Positions 25,218-32,699 of a stretch of 53,046 nucleotides of DNA are shown one piece after another. The first letter of the stretch is position 1. Each line of letters begins with the position of its first letter. Origin of the DNA: a virus; the IMG/VR virus record IMGVR_UViG_3300008339_008255, positions 1-53,046 of that record; one strand, written 5' to 3'. The notes under the pieces were generated by a model that had not been told where the DNA came from, searched no databases, and was given only the letters and a program-made list of their open reading frames with translations. The translations under genes were made by a program, and so were the position numbers.

Positions 25218-27188
25218 TTAAGCTAGGTTGTAAGAGTTTTGAGGTACAGTTGTTGCTATATTTACTCCGTCTATTTGTGTTCTGATTAATGGGTTATAGT
25301 TTTTACTAGCTATAACGTCTGTTTGTCTATTAATAGCCGCTATTAGAGCTGTGTTATCTTGTTTAGGAGCTACCATGTTAGGCATTTTATTTAAAGGTAT
25401 AATGGCTTCAGGTTGGCCTGCTTCTGCTACTTTTACTATTCTACCACCGGGCGTTGCAGGCACTACACCACCTTCTGCCATTTCAGGGACATTATTTCCA
25501 GCAGATAATAATTTTGCTGTTACTATACCTGCTGTAGCTAAACCAGCTATAGCAGCAGCTGGATTTGAAAAAGCAGTAGCTATAGCAGTTCCTATTCCTT
25601 GCATTCTTATATATCTCATTATTACTGCTAACCGACTAAATGATGGAATAATAGAGGCTACCATGTATCCTGCTAATCCTCCTACAATTATTTTTAATGC
25701 TGTAGTGTGAGATAATATGGATGTTATTACATCTAAAAAACTTCCTAATGGTCCCGCTAATAAATTACCAATTAAATCTTTTAATTTATCAATAGCTGCA
25801 TTAAATTTATCTTGTATATTTTGACGTTTTTCAGCTTCTAATGCTTCTTCTTCAGTAAGTTGAGCTAATGATTTGCCACTTTCTACAGCTAATTTCTGTA
25901 ATCGAAGTTGGTCAGATAATTGATCTGCTGTTAAACCAAGAGCTGAAGCAAATGATTGTTGGGCCAATACATTCATGTTTTGGAACTTTTCAAGCGTCAT
26001 TCCTTGATTATTAAGTTCTGTCATTAATGTAACTTGATCACCCATTAAGGCTGCTGCTCTTGCTCTTTCTAGATTCATTGCTTGGCCCGTTAATAATTCG
26101 GCTCGCAATTCATTTTCTATTGAAGATTCAAAATCTAAAAGCGATTGAGCTTGGTTTTTAGCTATTTCTAAAGAAGTACCTAATGCTTTAGCCTGAGCTA
26201 CAGCTTTAACTATAAGTTCAGGATTATTTTTTAAGTTAGCTGCTAACTGTCCTGATACTTTAGCTGATTCAGCTATGGTTGCTCTGAATGGAATTCCTAC
26301 TCCAAGTTGATTTCTGGCGGCTACAAAAGCACCCACCATAGCTTTATTTACTTGTTCTGAGGATTTTCCTGTTAAAACAGATAGTTTATATATCCCTGCT
26401 GCTTCTTCAGCTGTTAACCCAAATTGTTTAGTTAACATTATTTGGGTTTCTAATGTTTTAGCTGAGTATTCTGCTACGAATCCTGTTTGAGTATTTAACT
26501 CATTCATTGCCTCAGCAGCATTTTTTAGAGTAAAGTTAACGTTGTCTGATGCTTGAGCAGCTGATACTAAATTAGATGTTAATCTATCTGCTTGGTCTGC
26601 TCCGTATCCAAAGTTTTTTCCTATATCAACAGATATCTTATTAAAATTAAGAGCAGCTTTAATCAGTATGTCTATTATACCTTGTAAAGTAGTAAAAGAA
26701 TCTACTATTTTTTTAAAGTTATCGTCATATATTTTTTTAGCTACACCACTGATGGAATTTTGTTTTTTCTTCTCTTCTGTTACTCTTTTTTCTGCTTCTG
26801 CTGCTGCTAGTATTTGTTTATTTAATTGAATAGAATCATCTATTTGGATAGACATTAATTTGTTTTGGAGTAAAGCCGTTCTAATTCTTTTTTCTGCTTG
26901 GAAATTACCCAATGATATTGCTTTAGCTAAATCAGCTTCTAATTTTATTTTATTAAAAGATAATCTATTATTTTCTTTAGATAATTTTTGTATTTCAGTA
27001 GTAACTTTTTTAGTTACATCTTCTCCTTTTTCAAAAGCAGTGATAAAGTCTTTAGCTTTACTAGAAGCATCCGCTAACTTATTATTCATGCGGTCTAATA
27101 ATTGACCTGATATGCTAGCTAGTCTGAGGTCTAAATCATCTAATGCTTGATTTAAATCTTTTATTATTTTATCTTTATCGTCAGCCAT
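25218..27188 (-). CDS. Tape-measure protein
   Basis: A 656-aa protein with long alpha-helical and coiled-coil stretches in the first 430 residues, then hydrophobic segments about 490-580 (LKIIVGGLAGYMVASIIPSF, AAAIAGLATAGIVTAKLLSA), and a C-terminal domain with GGRIVKVAEAGQPEAIIPLN. That last pattern is typical of tape-measure C-termini. It sets tail length and is ejected with the DNA. ATG 27188 is chosen over a TTG two codons upstream. It follows the chaperone pair, the expected neighbour order in contractile and non-contractile tails. Confidence 0.85.
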   Translation of the reverse strand: MADDKDKIIKDLNQALDDLDLRLASISGQLLDRMNNKLADASSKAKDFITAFEKGEDVTKKVTTEIQKLSKENNRLSFNKIKLEADLAKAISLGNFQAEKRIRTALLQNKLMSIQIDDSIQLNKQILAAAEAEKRVTEEKKKQNSISGVAKKIYDDNFKKIVDSFTTLQGIIDILIKAALNFNKISVDIGKNFGYGADQADRLTSNLVSAAQASDNVNFTLKNAAEAMNELNTQTGFVAEYSAKTLETQIMLTKQFGLTAEEAAGIYKLSVLTGKSSEQVNKAMVGAFVAARNQLGVGIPFRATIAESAKVSGQLAANLKNNPELIVKAVAQAKALGTSLEIAKNQAQSLLDFESSIENELRAELLTGQAMNLERARAAALMGDQVTLMTELNNQGMTLEKFQNMNVLAQQSFASALGLTADQLSDQLRLQKLAVESGKSLAQLTEEEALEAEKRQNIQDKFNAAIDKLKDLIGNLLAGPLGSFLDVITSILSHTTALKIIVGGLAGYMVASIIPSFSRLAVIMRYIRMQGIGTAIATAFSNPAAAIAGLATAGIVTAKLLSAGNNVPEMAEGGVVPATPGGRIVKVAEAGQPEAIIPLNKMPNMVAPKQDNTALIAAINRQTDVIASKNYNPLIRTQIDGVNIATTVPQNSYNLA

Positions 27189-27192
27189 ATAC

Positions 27193-27202
27193 AATAAATA
27201 TT
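27193..27202 (-). promoter_or_regulatory. AT box 4 bases before the tape-measure ATG
   Basis: The minus strand reads AATATTTATTGTATATG: the box ends 4 bases before the start codon, directly after the hairpin at 27203-27228. No Shine-Dalgarno fits in between. Confidence 0.45.
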
Positions 27203-27228
27203 AAAAGCACCTATTTTTTAGGTGCTTT
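27203..27228 (-). terminator. Hairpin terminator at the end of the chaperone ORF
   Basis: AAAGCACCTA and TAGGTGCTTT form a 10-bp stem with a 5-base A loop, followed by TTT AAT on the minus strand. It overlaps the last codons and stop of the frameshift ORF, and the next AT box lies directly against it. Confidence 0.75.
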
Positions 27229-27486
27229 AGCTGTGTAGTGCGGTTTATTTTGAGGAGCTATATTAGGTTTAGCCACTTCCTGTTTACTCTTATTATTCAT
27301 CATGTTCTGCTGTTTTTCGGCTTCTTCATTTTGTTTATCATAATGCTCCTTTAATTTAAGAAATGTAAATTTTCTTAACCAAATGGGCATATCGTAAACA
27401 GTGGTCCAATCATATCCACCTTGTCCCCAAAAACATATATCATGAATTTGACTAAATAATATTGGTCTATACTCCGGAGTCAGGCC
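27211..27486 (-). CDS. gp51-like tail-assembly chaperone C-terminal ORF, expressed by frameshift
   Basis: A 91-codon open frame with no ATG before residue 33. It overlaps the end of the gp26-like gene in the +1 frame, and an in-frame TAG closes it upstream. It begins GLTPEYRPILFSQIHDICFW, then GQGGYDWTTVYDMPIWLRKF, and ends in a lysine-rich tail. The Gly-Gly-Tyr and MPIW-R pattern reads like a T4 gp51-type baseplate or tail chaperone. A run of seven T (27487-27493, minus-strand T) lies exactly at the junction and would allow a +1 or -2 slip. I read it as the second half of a gp26-gp51 fusion product. Confidence 0.65.
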   Translation of the reverse strand, partial: GLTPEYRPILFSQIHDICFWGQGGYDWTTVYDMPIWLRKFTFLKLKEHYDKQNEEAEKQQNMMNNKSKQEVAKPNIAPQNKPHYTAKAPKK

Positions 27487-28237
27487 AAAAAAAGTTAAGA
27501 GAAATAGGAATATCTATGCCCTCCCCTGCATAGTTTTCATCCTCTGGGTAGTATTTTATTTCAATATCTGGTTGGATTTTTACGTAATATTCACGTAATG
27601 CTCTAGCATCTCTCGCTGTTAGGAAAGTATCTACAAACTCTCTTACGGCCTTAGCATCTCTATTACCGTTTACTGATGTTATCATGTATTTTAAACGAGT
27701 AGTAACATCGTATGATGCTGTTGGGTTTAGTTTTTGTAGACCCTTAATTTCAGCTTCAATTTTCTTTTCATCACCATGCGTTAATAACTTAAACGTAATG
27801 GTATTGTCTGAATGAGGTAGATTAAAGGTAAATTCATTTACACCGGGCTTAAATAAAGTTTCATTGATTTCTTTGTCGTTTAACGTGGTTAAATCAACAG
27901 TAGCTTCCACTTCATATCCCTGTTTGTTTTTGTAAGTAAATTGGTAATCTTTGCCGTATCCTAATATACGAGCGGCAACTAAAATTGCATTTTTATCCCC
28001 AATTAACAAATCATCATAACTGATAGGGGATATAATTAGTGCTTGTAGTAATTTATCAATAACGGTACCTTGCTTAATATAATTTGCGTTTGTGAGAATA
28101 TCTTCTTCACGCGCGCTCATATATTTCATTTCAATTTTACCGCTTGATAATGGATTTTCCTTTGGATATAGTAGGCCTTTTGAAGGTAAATCTACTATTT
28201 CAGTTGGGAATTTGGGTTTTGTAACATTATTTTCCAT
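27467..28237 (-). CDS. gp26-like baseplate/tail-assembly chaperone
   Basis: A 256-aa protein with the pattern VDLPSKGLLYPKENPLSSG (residues about 16-34), then KYMSAREEDILTNANYIKQG and a domain ending SLNFFWPDSGV. This is the T4_baseplate family (gp26-type) pattern I know from T4-like and marine phages. Tail-assembly chaperones commonly lie just before the tape-measure gene, as here, and are often made in two forms by frameshifting. The shorter form ends at 27467; a longer form would continue into the overlapping ORF. Confidence 0.75.
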   Translation of the reverse strand: MENNVTKPKFPTEIVDLPSKGLLYPKENPLSSGKIEMKYMSAREEDILTNANYIKQGTVIDKLLQALIISPISYDDLLIGDKNAILVAARILGYGKDYQFTYKNKQGYEVEATVDLTTLNDKEINETLFKPGVNEFTFNLPHSDNTITFKLLTHGDEKKIEAEIKGLQKLNPTASYDVTTRLKYMITSVNGNRDAKAVREFVDTFLTARDARALREYYVKIQPDIEIKYYPEDENYAGEGIDIPISLNFFWPDSGV

Positions 28238-28255
28238 TTATAACTTATTATTTTA

Positions 28256-28265
28256 TATAAATATA
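28256..28265 (-). promoter_or_regulatory. AT box before the gp26-like gene
   Basis: The minus strand reads TATATTTATA, 18 bases before the ATG and just after the terminator of the inserted nuclease gene. Confidence 0.45.
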
Positions 28266-28277
28266 ACGATAAAAAAA

Positions 28278-28297
28278 GGTTTGGCAAAAGCCAAACC
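28278..28297 (-). terminator. Terminator after the inserted endonuclease
   Basis: GGTTTGGC-TTTT-GCCAAACC followed by TTTTTTT on the minus strand. It closes the nuclease transcript and separates it from the gp26-like gene. Confidence 0.92.
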
Positions 28298-28341
28298 AAT
28301 TTTTCTGTATACTTCGGAAAAAGTAATTTTACATATAAATA

Positions 28342-29106
28342 CTATGATTTTGTGTTTTCTAATAAAATTTGTTTTACTTGTTTTATATTGTTATTTATAT
28401 CATTTTCCCAAAAACGCAATAATTTGTAACCGTTGTCTGCAGCCCATTGTGTTTTAATGGAATCTTTAATTAGATTATTTTTTTGAGTTTCATAAAAAGC
28501 TTCAGGAAATTTAATAGGATTACAGTGCCAAAAATCACCATCTACTTCTATTATTATATTATAATCTGGGAGGTAGAAGTCGTAGAATGCTTTAATATCT
28601 TTAGCATAGAAGAATTGTTGATATTTTATATCTAATAAGTCTAATATATTTGCAAATGTTTTTTCTAGTTTAGAAGTATAATGTTTCTTTTTACCTATGT
28701 CACCAGTCTTCCATTTTTGTTTGGCTGTTTTACTCATTTTTTTACGAGTTTCTTCAGATTGTATGCGTCCTATCCCAAATCCATCTGGTTTAGGTTTGGG
28801 AATACCTTTAGATCCTTGGGATATTTTCTTTCCTAATTCAATGCTATCTCTACCTTTAACCGCTTGTTTTATATAGTCATACTCACCAGAAGCAAATTTT
28901 TCTTTACGTGTTTTAATAATAGCTTGTACACGTTTTTCTGCTTTAGGATCACCAAAATGACCAGGAACTCGGGATTGGTGTCCGCTTTTCCATTTACAGA
29001 AATCTTTTAATTTAGCTTCATAACGTGTTTGTTCACCACAACCACATTGACATGTTGGGTGAATTCCGTTGTATTTTTCTTGTATTAATTTGTCTTTTTT
29101 AAGCAT
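28342..29106 (-). CDS. Vsr-fold (EDxHD-type) homing endonuclease with NUMOD3-like repeats
   Basis: A 254-aa protein. The N-terminus has a Cys cluster (CQCGCGE, about 17-23) of zinc-finger type. The middle has a NUMOD3-like segment SEETRKKMSKTAKQKW. The C-terminal 100 residues have a Vsr/DUF559-like core: LEKTFANILDLL, FYDFYLPDYNIIIEVDGDFW with the D/E metal residues, and LLRFWENDI. These are free-standing homing nucleases that spread into conserved phage genes. ATG 29106 is chosen because an earlier Met lies in the terminator of the tube gene. It sits between tail tube and gp26-like genes as a self-contained unit. Confidence 0.75.
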   Translation of the reverse strand: MLKKDKLIQEKYNGIHPTCQCGCGEQTRYEAKLKDFCKWKSGHQSRVPGHFGDPKAEKRVQAIIKTRKEKFASGEYDYIKQAVKGRDSIELGKKISQGSKGIPKPKPDGFGIGRIQSEETRKKMSKTAKQKWKTGDIGKKKHYTSKLEKTFANILDLLDIKYQQFFYAKDIKAFYDFYLPDYNIIIEVDGDFWHCNPIKFPEAFYETQKNNLIKDSIKTQWAADNGYKLLRFWENDINNNIKQVKQILLENTKS

Positions 29107-29116
29107 ATATTTAAAT

Positions 29117-29145
29117 AAAAAGGTTCGATAATAAATATCGAACCT
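29117..29145 (-). terminator. Terminator of the tail-tube gene with an AT box in its loop
   Basis: AAGGTTCGATA and TATCGAACCTT form an 11-bp stem, followed by a T run on the minus strand. The loop and inner stem read GATATTTATTATC, which contains the AT-box motif. The nuclease ATG at 29106 follows 11 bases later. Confidence 0.8.
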
Positions 29146-29202
29146 TCTTGAAAAACGTTGCTTTGGATAATAAGGCTTTGAATTGAAAGCCATGCACCGT
29201 TG

Positions 29203-29688
29203 CTAAAAATTTAATACACAATAATCCATAGCTATTGTAACTGATAAATTAATAGCTTGGTCGTTTGCCCAATCGTAATCACCAAAAGTTGCTGATTTTA
29301 CGTAGGCTCCTTTAACAACCCATTCGCTAATAATATCACCTACAGGACCTAATACGTCTAAAGTAATATCTTTCTTATAAAAATCTGAGTAACCATCACG
29401 GCCTGTTACAGATTCGTGTGATAAACGTACCCATTCCATTACTGCTTGAGCACCTGATGGTGTGATAGGATCATATAATTCAAGTGTCATATCATTCCAC
29501 CTTACTTTACCTTTAACTTTACGGTAAACGTTAATGTGGTCTAATACGATTTCACCAGCTTCTAAAGAAGGTGATGCTGCTTTTTTAATCAGGTATGCAG
29601 GAATACCATCTATGTACATGATAAAGCGATTTTGAACTTTTGGTTCAAAAGCTGTAAACATTATCTCATTGGCGCTTAATACTGGCAT
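29203..29688 (-). CDS. Tail tube protein, gp19-like
   Basis: A 161-aa protein, nearly the length of T4 gp19 (163). It contains NRFIMYIDGIPAYLIKKAA (residues about 16-34), ITPSGAQAVMEWVRL, and a C-terminal KSATFGDYDWANDQAINLSV region; this is the gp19/T4 tail-tube pattern. Hexameric rings of it stack to form the inner tail tube. It follows the sheath gene, as in T4. Confidence 0.88.
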   Translation of the reverse strand: MPVLSANEIMFTAFEPKVQNRFIMYIDGIPAYLIKKAASPSLEAGEIVLDHINVYRKVKGKVRWNDMTLELYDPITPSGAQAVMEWVRLSHESVTGRDGYSDFYKKDITLDVLGPVGDIISEWVVKGAYVKSATFGDYDWANDQAINLSVTIAMDYCVLNF

Positions 29689-29709
29689 TTTATTTAGTTA
29701 TTATCTGTT

Positions 29710-29719
29710 AATAAATATT
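29710..29719 (-). promoter_or_regulatory. AT box before the tube gene
   Basis: The minus strand reads AATATTTATT 21 bases before the ATG at 29688, after the terminator of the sheath gene. Tube and sheath can therefore be produced at different levels. Confidence 0.45.
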
Positions 29720-29737
29720 ATATATTTTAAAAAATAT

Positions 29738-29761
29738 GTAGAGAGGCTTTCACCCCTCTAC
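29738..29761 (-). terminator. Terminator after the sheath gene
   Basis: GTAGAGGGG-TGAAAG-CCTCTCTAC (one G-T pair) followed by ATATTTTTT on the minus strand, 11 bases after the sheath stop. Confidence 0.8.
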
Positions 29762-29772
29762 ATTATTAATTG

Positions 29773-31497
29773 TTATGCTGGGAATGTGGCTCCAGTTGGT
29801 AAAATGTTAAAGTTCAAGATAATAAATTCAGCTGTTTTAGTAGGTTGAATATAAATTTGGCCTACTAATTGATTTCTATCAACTACATCTGCTGTATTGT
29901 TAGTATCATCCATTATCACTTTGTAAGCGTATAAACCTTGACGTTGAACTACTGATTCTAAGTATGGATTAACTTGGCTTAAGAAACGATTACGTGTTAC
30001 AGTTGTATTTTGTTCAAATACTAAAGTACGAGATACATTACCGATAAAATCTTTCAATGCTATTAATAAACGTCTTACATTTACACGATCTAAAGATGTT
30101 GGTTTGCGTTGTAATGTTTTCTGACCCCATACACAAGTACCAGTTCCAGGGAAAGTTGCAATTGGATTTACATTTCCACTGTATAATGTATCACGATCTG
30201 TTTGTTGTAATCTACGTTCAGCACGTACTACTGAAGGAATACCACCTCTGTTTAAACCAGCTGGGGCGAACCATTCAGCACCTACTCTATCGTTAAATGC
30301 TAATACACCACCTATTACTGTTGATGGAGGACACCATACTACTTTTCCTAAACCGCTTGAGAATAATTGAACCCAAGGATAATAAGTAGCAGCGTAGTTG
30401 CTTGATTGGCCTGAAGCGTTTTGAGTTGCAGTTCCTATTGCGGTTCCGTAAACACCAACGTCTGTAATTGCAATTGCATCACCACGTCCTTCTACTGTTG
30501 CTATCATAGTAGATACAGCTGAGTTATCTAATCCAACACCAGGAGCTAACAACATGTTAAATCTGTATTCATCAGCATTAGCTAATAAACCAAATGCTGT
30601 ATTATAATCTGCTGGGGCAAATCCTTGTATACTTGCTGAGGTAATATTTTCATTCATTAATTTAGCAGTATTTGTATCTGCTACACCTCCACTAAATGAA
30701 CCACCGTATGATCCACTTCCTACTAATGGTAAGCTTCCACTATATTGGGTTGCTTTATAGTTACCATTGTTGTCGATTGAATCTACGTTTGGAGTAGTTA
30801 CTGAAGATACACGAACGTATTGTGATACGTTTGGATAAGTTCCAGTATAGTTAATGTATGCTGCACTATTACCTGTAGCAGCTACGTAAACTGGTTTTAA
30901 ATCACCAATTACGCGAGCAATATAGTTAGGTAATTGAGGATCTAAACTTACGTTTGCCCATGTTTCTAAAATATTTTTCTGAGCGTTATTGTCGTCACCA
31001 CGACGAATTGTTAAGGTGAAAGTACCACTACCAGTATTTACTGAGGTTACCTCATAACGTACGTTTAATGAAGATCCACTTGCTAAAGCACCACTTACTA
31101 AACTAGAAGTGTTGTTCATTTGATTACCCCATGATAATACTTCTAATTGGAATGATGAACCTGTTAATGAAGCAGCAGGAACATCTGCTGTTGCATATGT
31201 ACTTGCATTAGCTGAACCACTAATAATACGGGTAACTAATAATGATTGACCACCGTTTTGAAAATACTCTCTAGCGGCTTGTGAAGTGAAATATTCATAG
31301 TAGTAACTACCACTTTTGAAAATATCACCAAATAACGATAAGTACTGAGAGTACGTAGTAACATACGTTGGTACAAACGGTCTACCCATTACAGTAGGAC
31401 CTACTATTGCGGCTCCTAATGCGGGTGGTTGTGTTGTGTAAAGGCTCTGGTCTGATTCTATTTGGAATACGCCAGGTGAAATGATTTGTTCTGCCAT
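29773..31497 (-). CDS. Tail sheath protein, gp18-like
   Basis: A 574-aa protein. The N-terminus SPGVFQIESDQSLYTTQPPA matches the start of contractile sheath proteins. An ITDVGVYGTAIG segment occurs mid-protein, and the C-terminal sheath domain has GVLAFNDRVGAEWFAPAGL, then LYSGNVNPIATFPGTGTCVW and NRFLSQVNPYLESV. The last 140 residues form the conserved inner domain that binds the tube. It is shorter than T4 gp18 (659). The outermost inserted domain (residues about 100-270) is variable and presumably surface-exposed. Confidence 0.92.
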   Translation of the reverse strand: MAEQIISPGVFQIESDQSLYTTQPPALGAAIVGPTVMGRPFVPTYVTTYSQYLSLFGDIFKSGSYYYEYFTSQAAREYFQNGGQSLLVTRIISGSANASTYATADVPAASLTGSSFQLEVLSWGNQMNNTSSLVSGALASGSSLNVRYEVTSVNTGSGTFTLTIRRGDDNNAQKNILETWANVSLDPQLPNYIARVIGDLKPVYVAATGNSAAYINYTGTYPNVSQYVRVSSVTTPNVDSIDNNGNYKATQYSGSLPLVGSGSYGGSFSGGVADTNTAKLMNENITSASIQGFAPADYNTAFGLLANADEYRFNMLLAPGVGLDNSAVSTMIATVEGRGDAIAITDVGVYGTAIGTATQNASGQSSNYAATYYPWVQLFSSGLGKVVWCPPSTVIGGVLAFNDRVGAEWFAPAGLNRGGIPSVVRAERRLQQTDRDTLYSGNVNPIATFPGTGTCVWGQKTLQRKPTSLDRVNVRRLLIALKDFIGNVSRTLVFEQNTTVTRNRFLSQVNPYLESVVQRQGLYAYKVIMDDTNNTADVVDRNQLVGQIYIQPTKTAEFIILNFNILPTGATFPA

Positions 31498-31540
31498 TTT
31501 TATATAAAATAATTGAGTTTTACTATTGAATTAACCTAAT

Positions 31541-31550
31541 AATAAATATC
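31541..31550 (-). promoter_or_regulatory. AT box before the sheath gene
   Basis: The minus strand reads GATATTTATT 43 bases before the ATG, an unusually long leader for this set. The leader is A/T-rich and lacks a clear Shine-Dalgarno. Confidence 0.4.
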
Positions 31551-31580
31551 AACTATTCTATATAAAACGCAGAACCGTGA

Positions 31581-31853
31581 TTAAAGAGGGGTAATTTCGC
31601 CAGTTTCCATATTTATATTACCGGCACCGTATTTTTCTTGTAGGTTGTCAATTAATGTTTTTTCTTTTTTACCGACATTATCTATCTCAGCTACTATTTT
31701 TGCTTTTTCAGCCTCTAATAGCTCGGTTTGTTTTTTGATAAATACTAATTGGCTTTCGATTGAGCCTAATTCAAATACAACCTTGTTGTATTCTGATTGG
31801 AGACCTTTAATAGAATTGATCTCTTCTTGGGTTAACTTTTTAACTTCTGACAT
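31581..31853 (-). CDS. Coiled-coil hypothetical protein
   Basis: A 90-aa protein, almost entirely a charged coiled coil (LTQEEINSIKGLQSEYNKVV and on), ending KYGAGNINMETGEITPL. The C-terminal pattern recurs in phage hypotheticals I have seen, without a known role. ATG 31853 is chosen over an earlier in-frame Met that would overlap the preceding gene. Confidence 0.65.
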   Translation of the reverse strand: MSEVKKLTQEEINSIKGLQSEYNKVVFELGSIESQLVFIKKQTELLEAEKAKIVAEIDNVGKKEKTLIDNLQEKYGAGNINMETGEITPL

Positions 31854-31858
31854 ATAAC

Positions 31859-32092
31859 TTAAATTTTCCATTTTTGTTTTGGGCATGCTTCCGGTCCCGG
31901 TTTGAAACTAAATATTTTTTTGTTTATTGGGCAATTACATACTCCACAAATATAAGTATCAAATAGATCTACATATGTTTTTTCAGGACATGTGTCACAT
32001 ATTTGTACTCTAGATTCTGCTATTGCTTTCCTTTCTGGGGTTGGATTTTCAGCCTCCATCCAGGCATCTACTATTTCTAATAATTTAATCAT
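31859..32092 (-). CDS. Small zinc-ribbon-like protein
   Basis: A 77-aa protein with five Cys in the pattern CDTCP (32-36), CGVCNCP (49-55) and a final CPKQKW (70-75), typical of a zinc ribbon. Its N-terminus (MIKLLEIVDAWMEAE) is amphipathic and resembles N-terminal helices seen elsewhere in this genome. Its ATG shares one base with the upstream stop. Role unknown; a structural or nucleic-acid-binding part is possible. Confidence 0.65.
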   Translation of the reverse strand: MIKLLEIVDAWMEAENPTPERKAIAESRVQICDTCPEKTYVDLFDTYICGVCNCPINKKIFSFKPGPEACPKQKWKI

Positions 32093-32298
32093 TATTTTTT
32101 AGTAGATGGTTTTTTCTTTTTTTTAGGTGTAGTTTTAGGTTTTACTTCGTTTATAATAACCGGTTTTACTTCTTCAACCTTAGCTGGTTCTTCAACTTTA
32201 ACAGAAGTTTCTACTTCTTTAAGTATTTCAACACTAACATGTTTAGTTTCTTTAGCAAAACCTAAAATTGTTTTTACAAAATCAAATATCTTTTTCAT
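32092..32298 (-). CDS. Lysine-rich small protein
   Basis: A 68-aa protein with an amphipathic N-terminus (MKKIFDFVKTILGFAKETKH), an E/V/P-rich middle, and a C-terminal run of basic residues (KPKTTPKKKKKPSTKK). Low complexity, no domain. It may bind nucleic acid or membrane. An AT box lies 16 bases upstream. Confidence 0.55.
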   Translation of the reverse strand: MKKIFDFVKTILGFAKETKHVSVEILKEVETSVKVEEPAKVEEVKPVIINEVKPKTTPKKKKKPSTKK

Positions 32299-32314
32299 AC
32301 TATATTACTTTATA

Positions 32315-32324
32315 TATAAATATA
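32315..32324 (-). promoter_or_regulatory. AT box before the lysine-rich and zinc-ribbon genes
   Basis: The minus strand reads TATATTTATA 16 bases before the ATG at 32298. Confidence 0.45.
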
Positions 32325-32347
32325 TAACTTTTCTTCAGACCTCCAAA

Positions 32348-32674
32348 CTAAACTCTATTAAAAGTACAATCTGGGTTAGAACCTGATAATTGAGTTATAA
32401 TATATGTTTCCAATGAATATATAAGATCTGAGTAAGGATCTACAGGTGTTCTTGGATATGTTAACTCAGATGTTGATGGATACATTGGTATCGCTCCTAC
32501 TTGAGGGTAAGACATACTACCAGTACCTAAACTATCAGTTACATAAGTTGGAATAGTAATATTCACATCCATTGCTATTGTACCTCTATAAGTTAAGTGA
32601 GGTATTAATTGTAGTTGTGGGTCTGTATAACTAGCATACCCATTTTTAAAACTTCCTGTTATTTGAATTGCCAT
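32348..32674 (-). CDS. Small virion structural protein
   Basis: A 108-aa protein rich in Tyr, Thr, Ser and Pro (ITGSFKNGYASYTDPQLQLI, then SELTYPRTPVDPYSDLIYSL). The ITGS motif matches the fibre proteins, and the rest is unique. It follows the large S74 fibre gene, so it may be a fibre chaperone or small fibre part. No family is recognised. Confidence 0.6.
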   Translation of the reverse strand: MAIQITGSFKNGYASYTDPQLQLIPHLTYRGTIAMDVNITIPTYVTDSLGTGSMSYPQVGAIPMYPSTSELTYPRTPVDPYSDLIYSLETYIITQLSGSNPDCTFNRV

Positions 32675-32689
32675 TTTGTTTATGTTTAT

Positions 32690-32699
32690 TATAAATATA
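32690..32699 (-). promoter_or_regulatory. AT box before the small structural gene
   Basis: The minus strand reads TATATTTATA 15 bases before the ATG at 32674, ending one base before the stop of the large fibre gene (32700). Confidence 0.4.
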
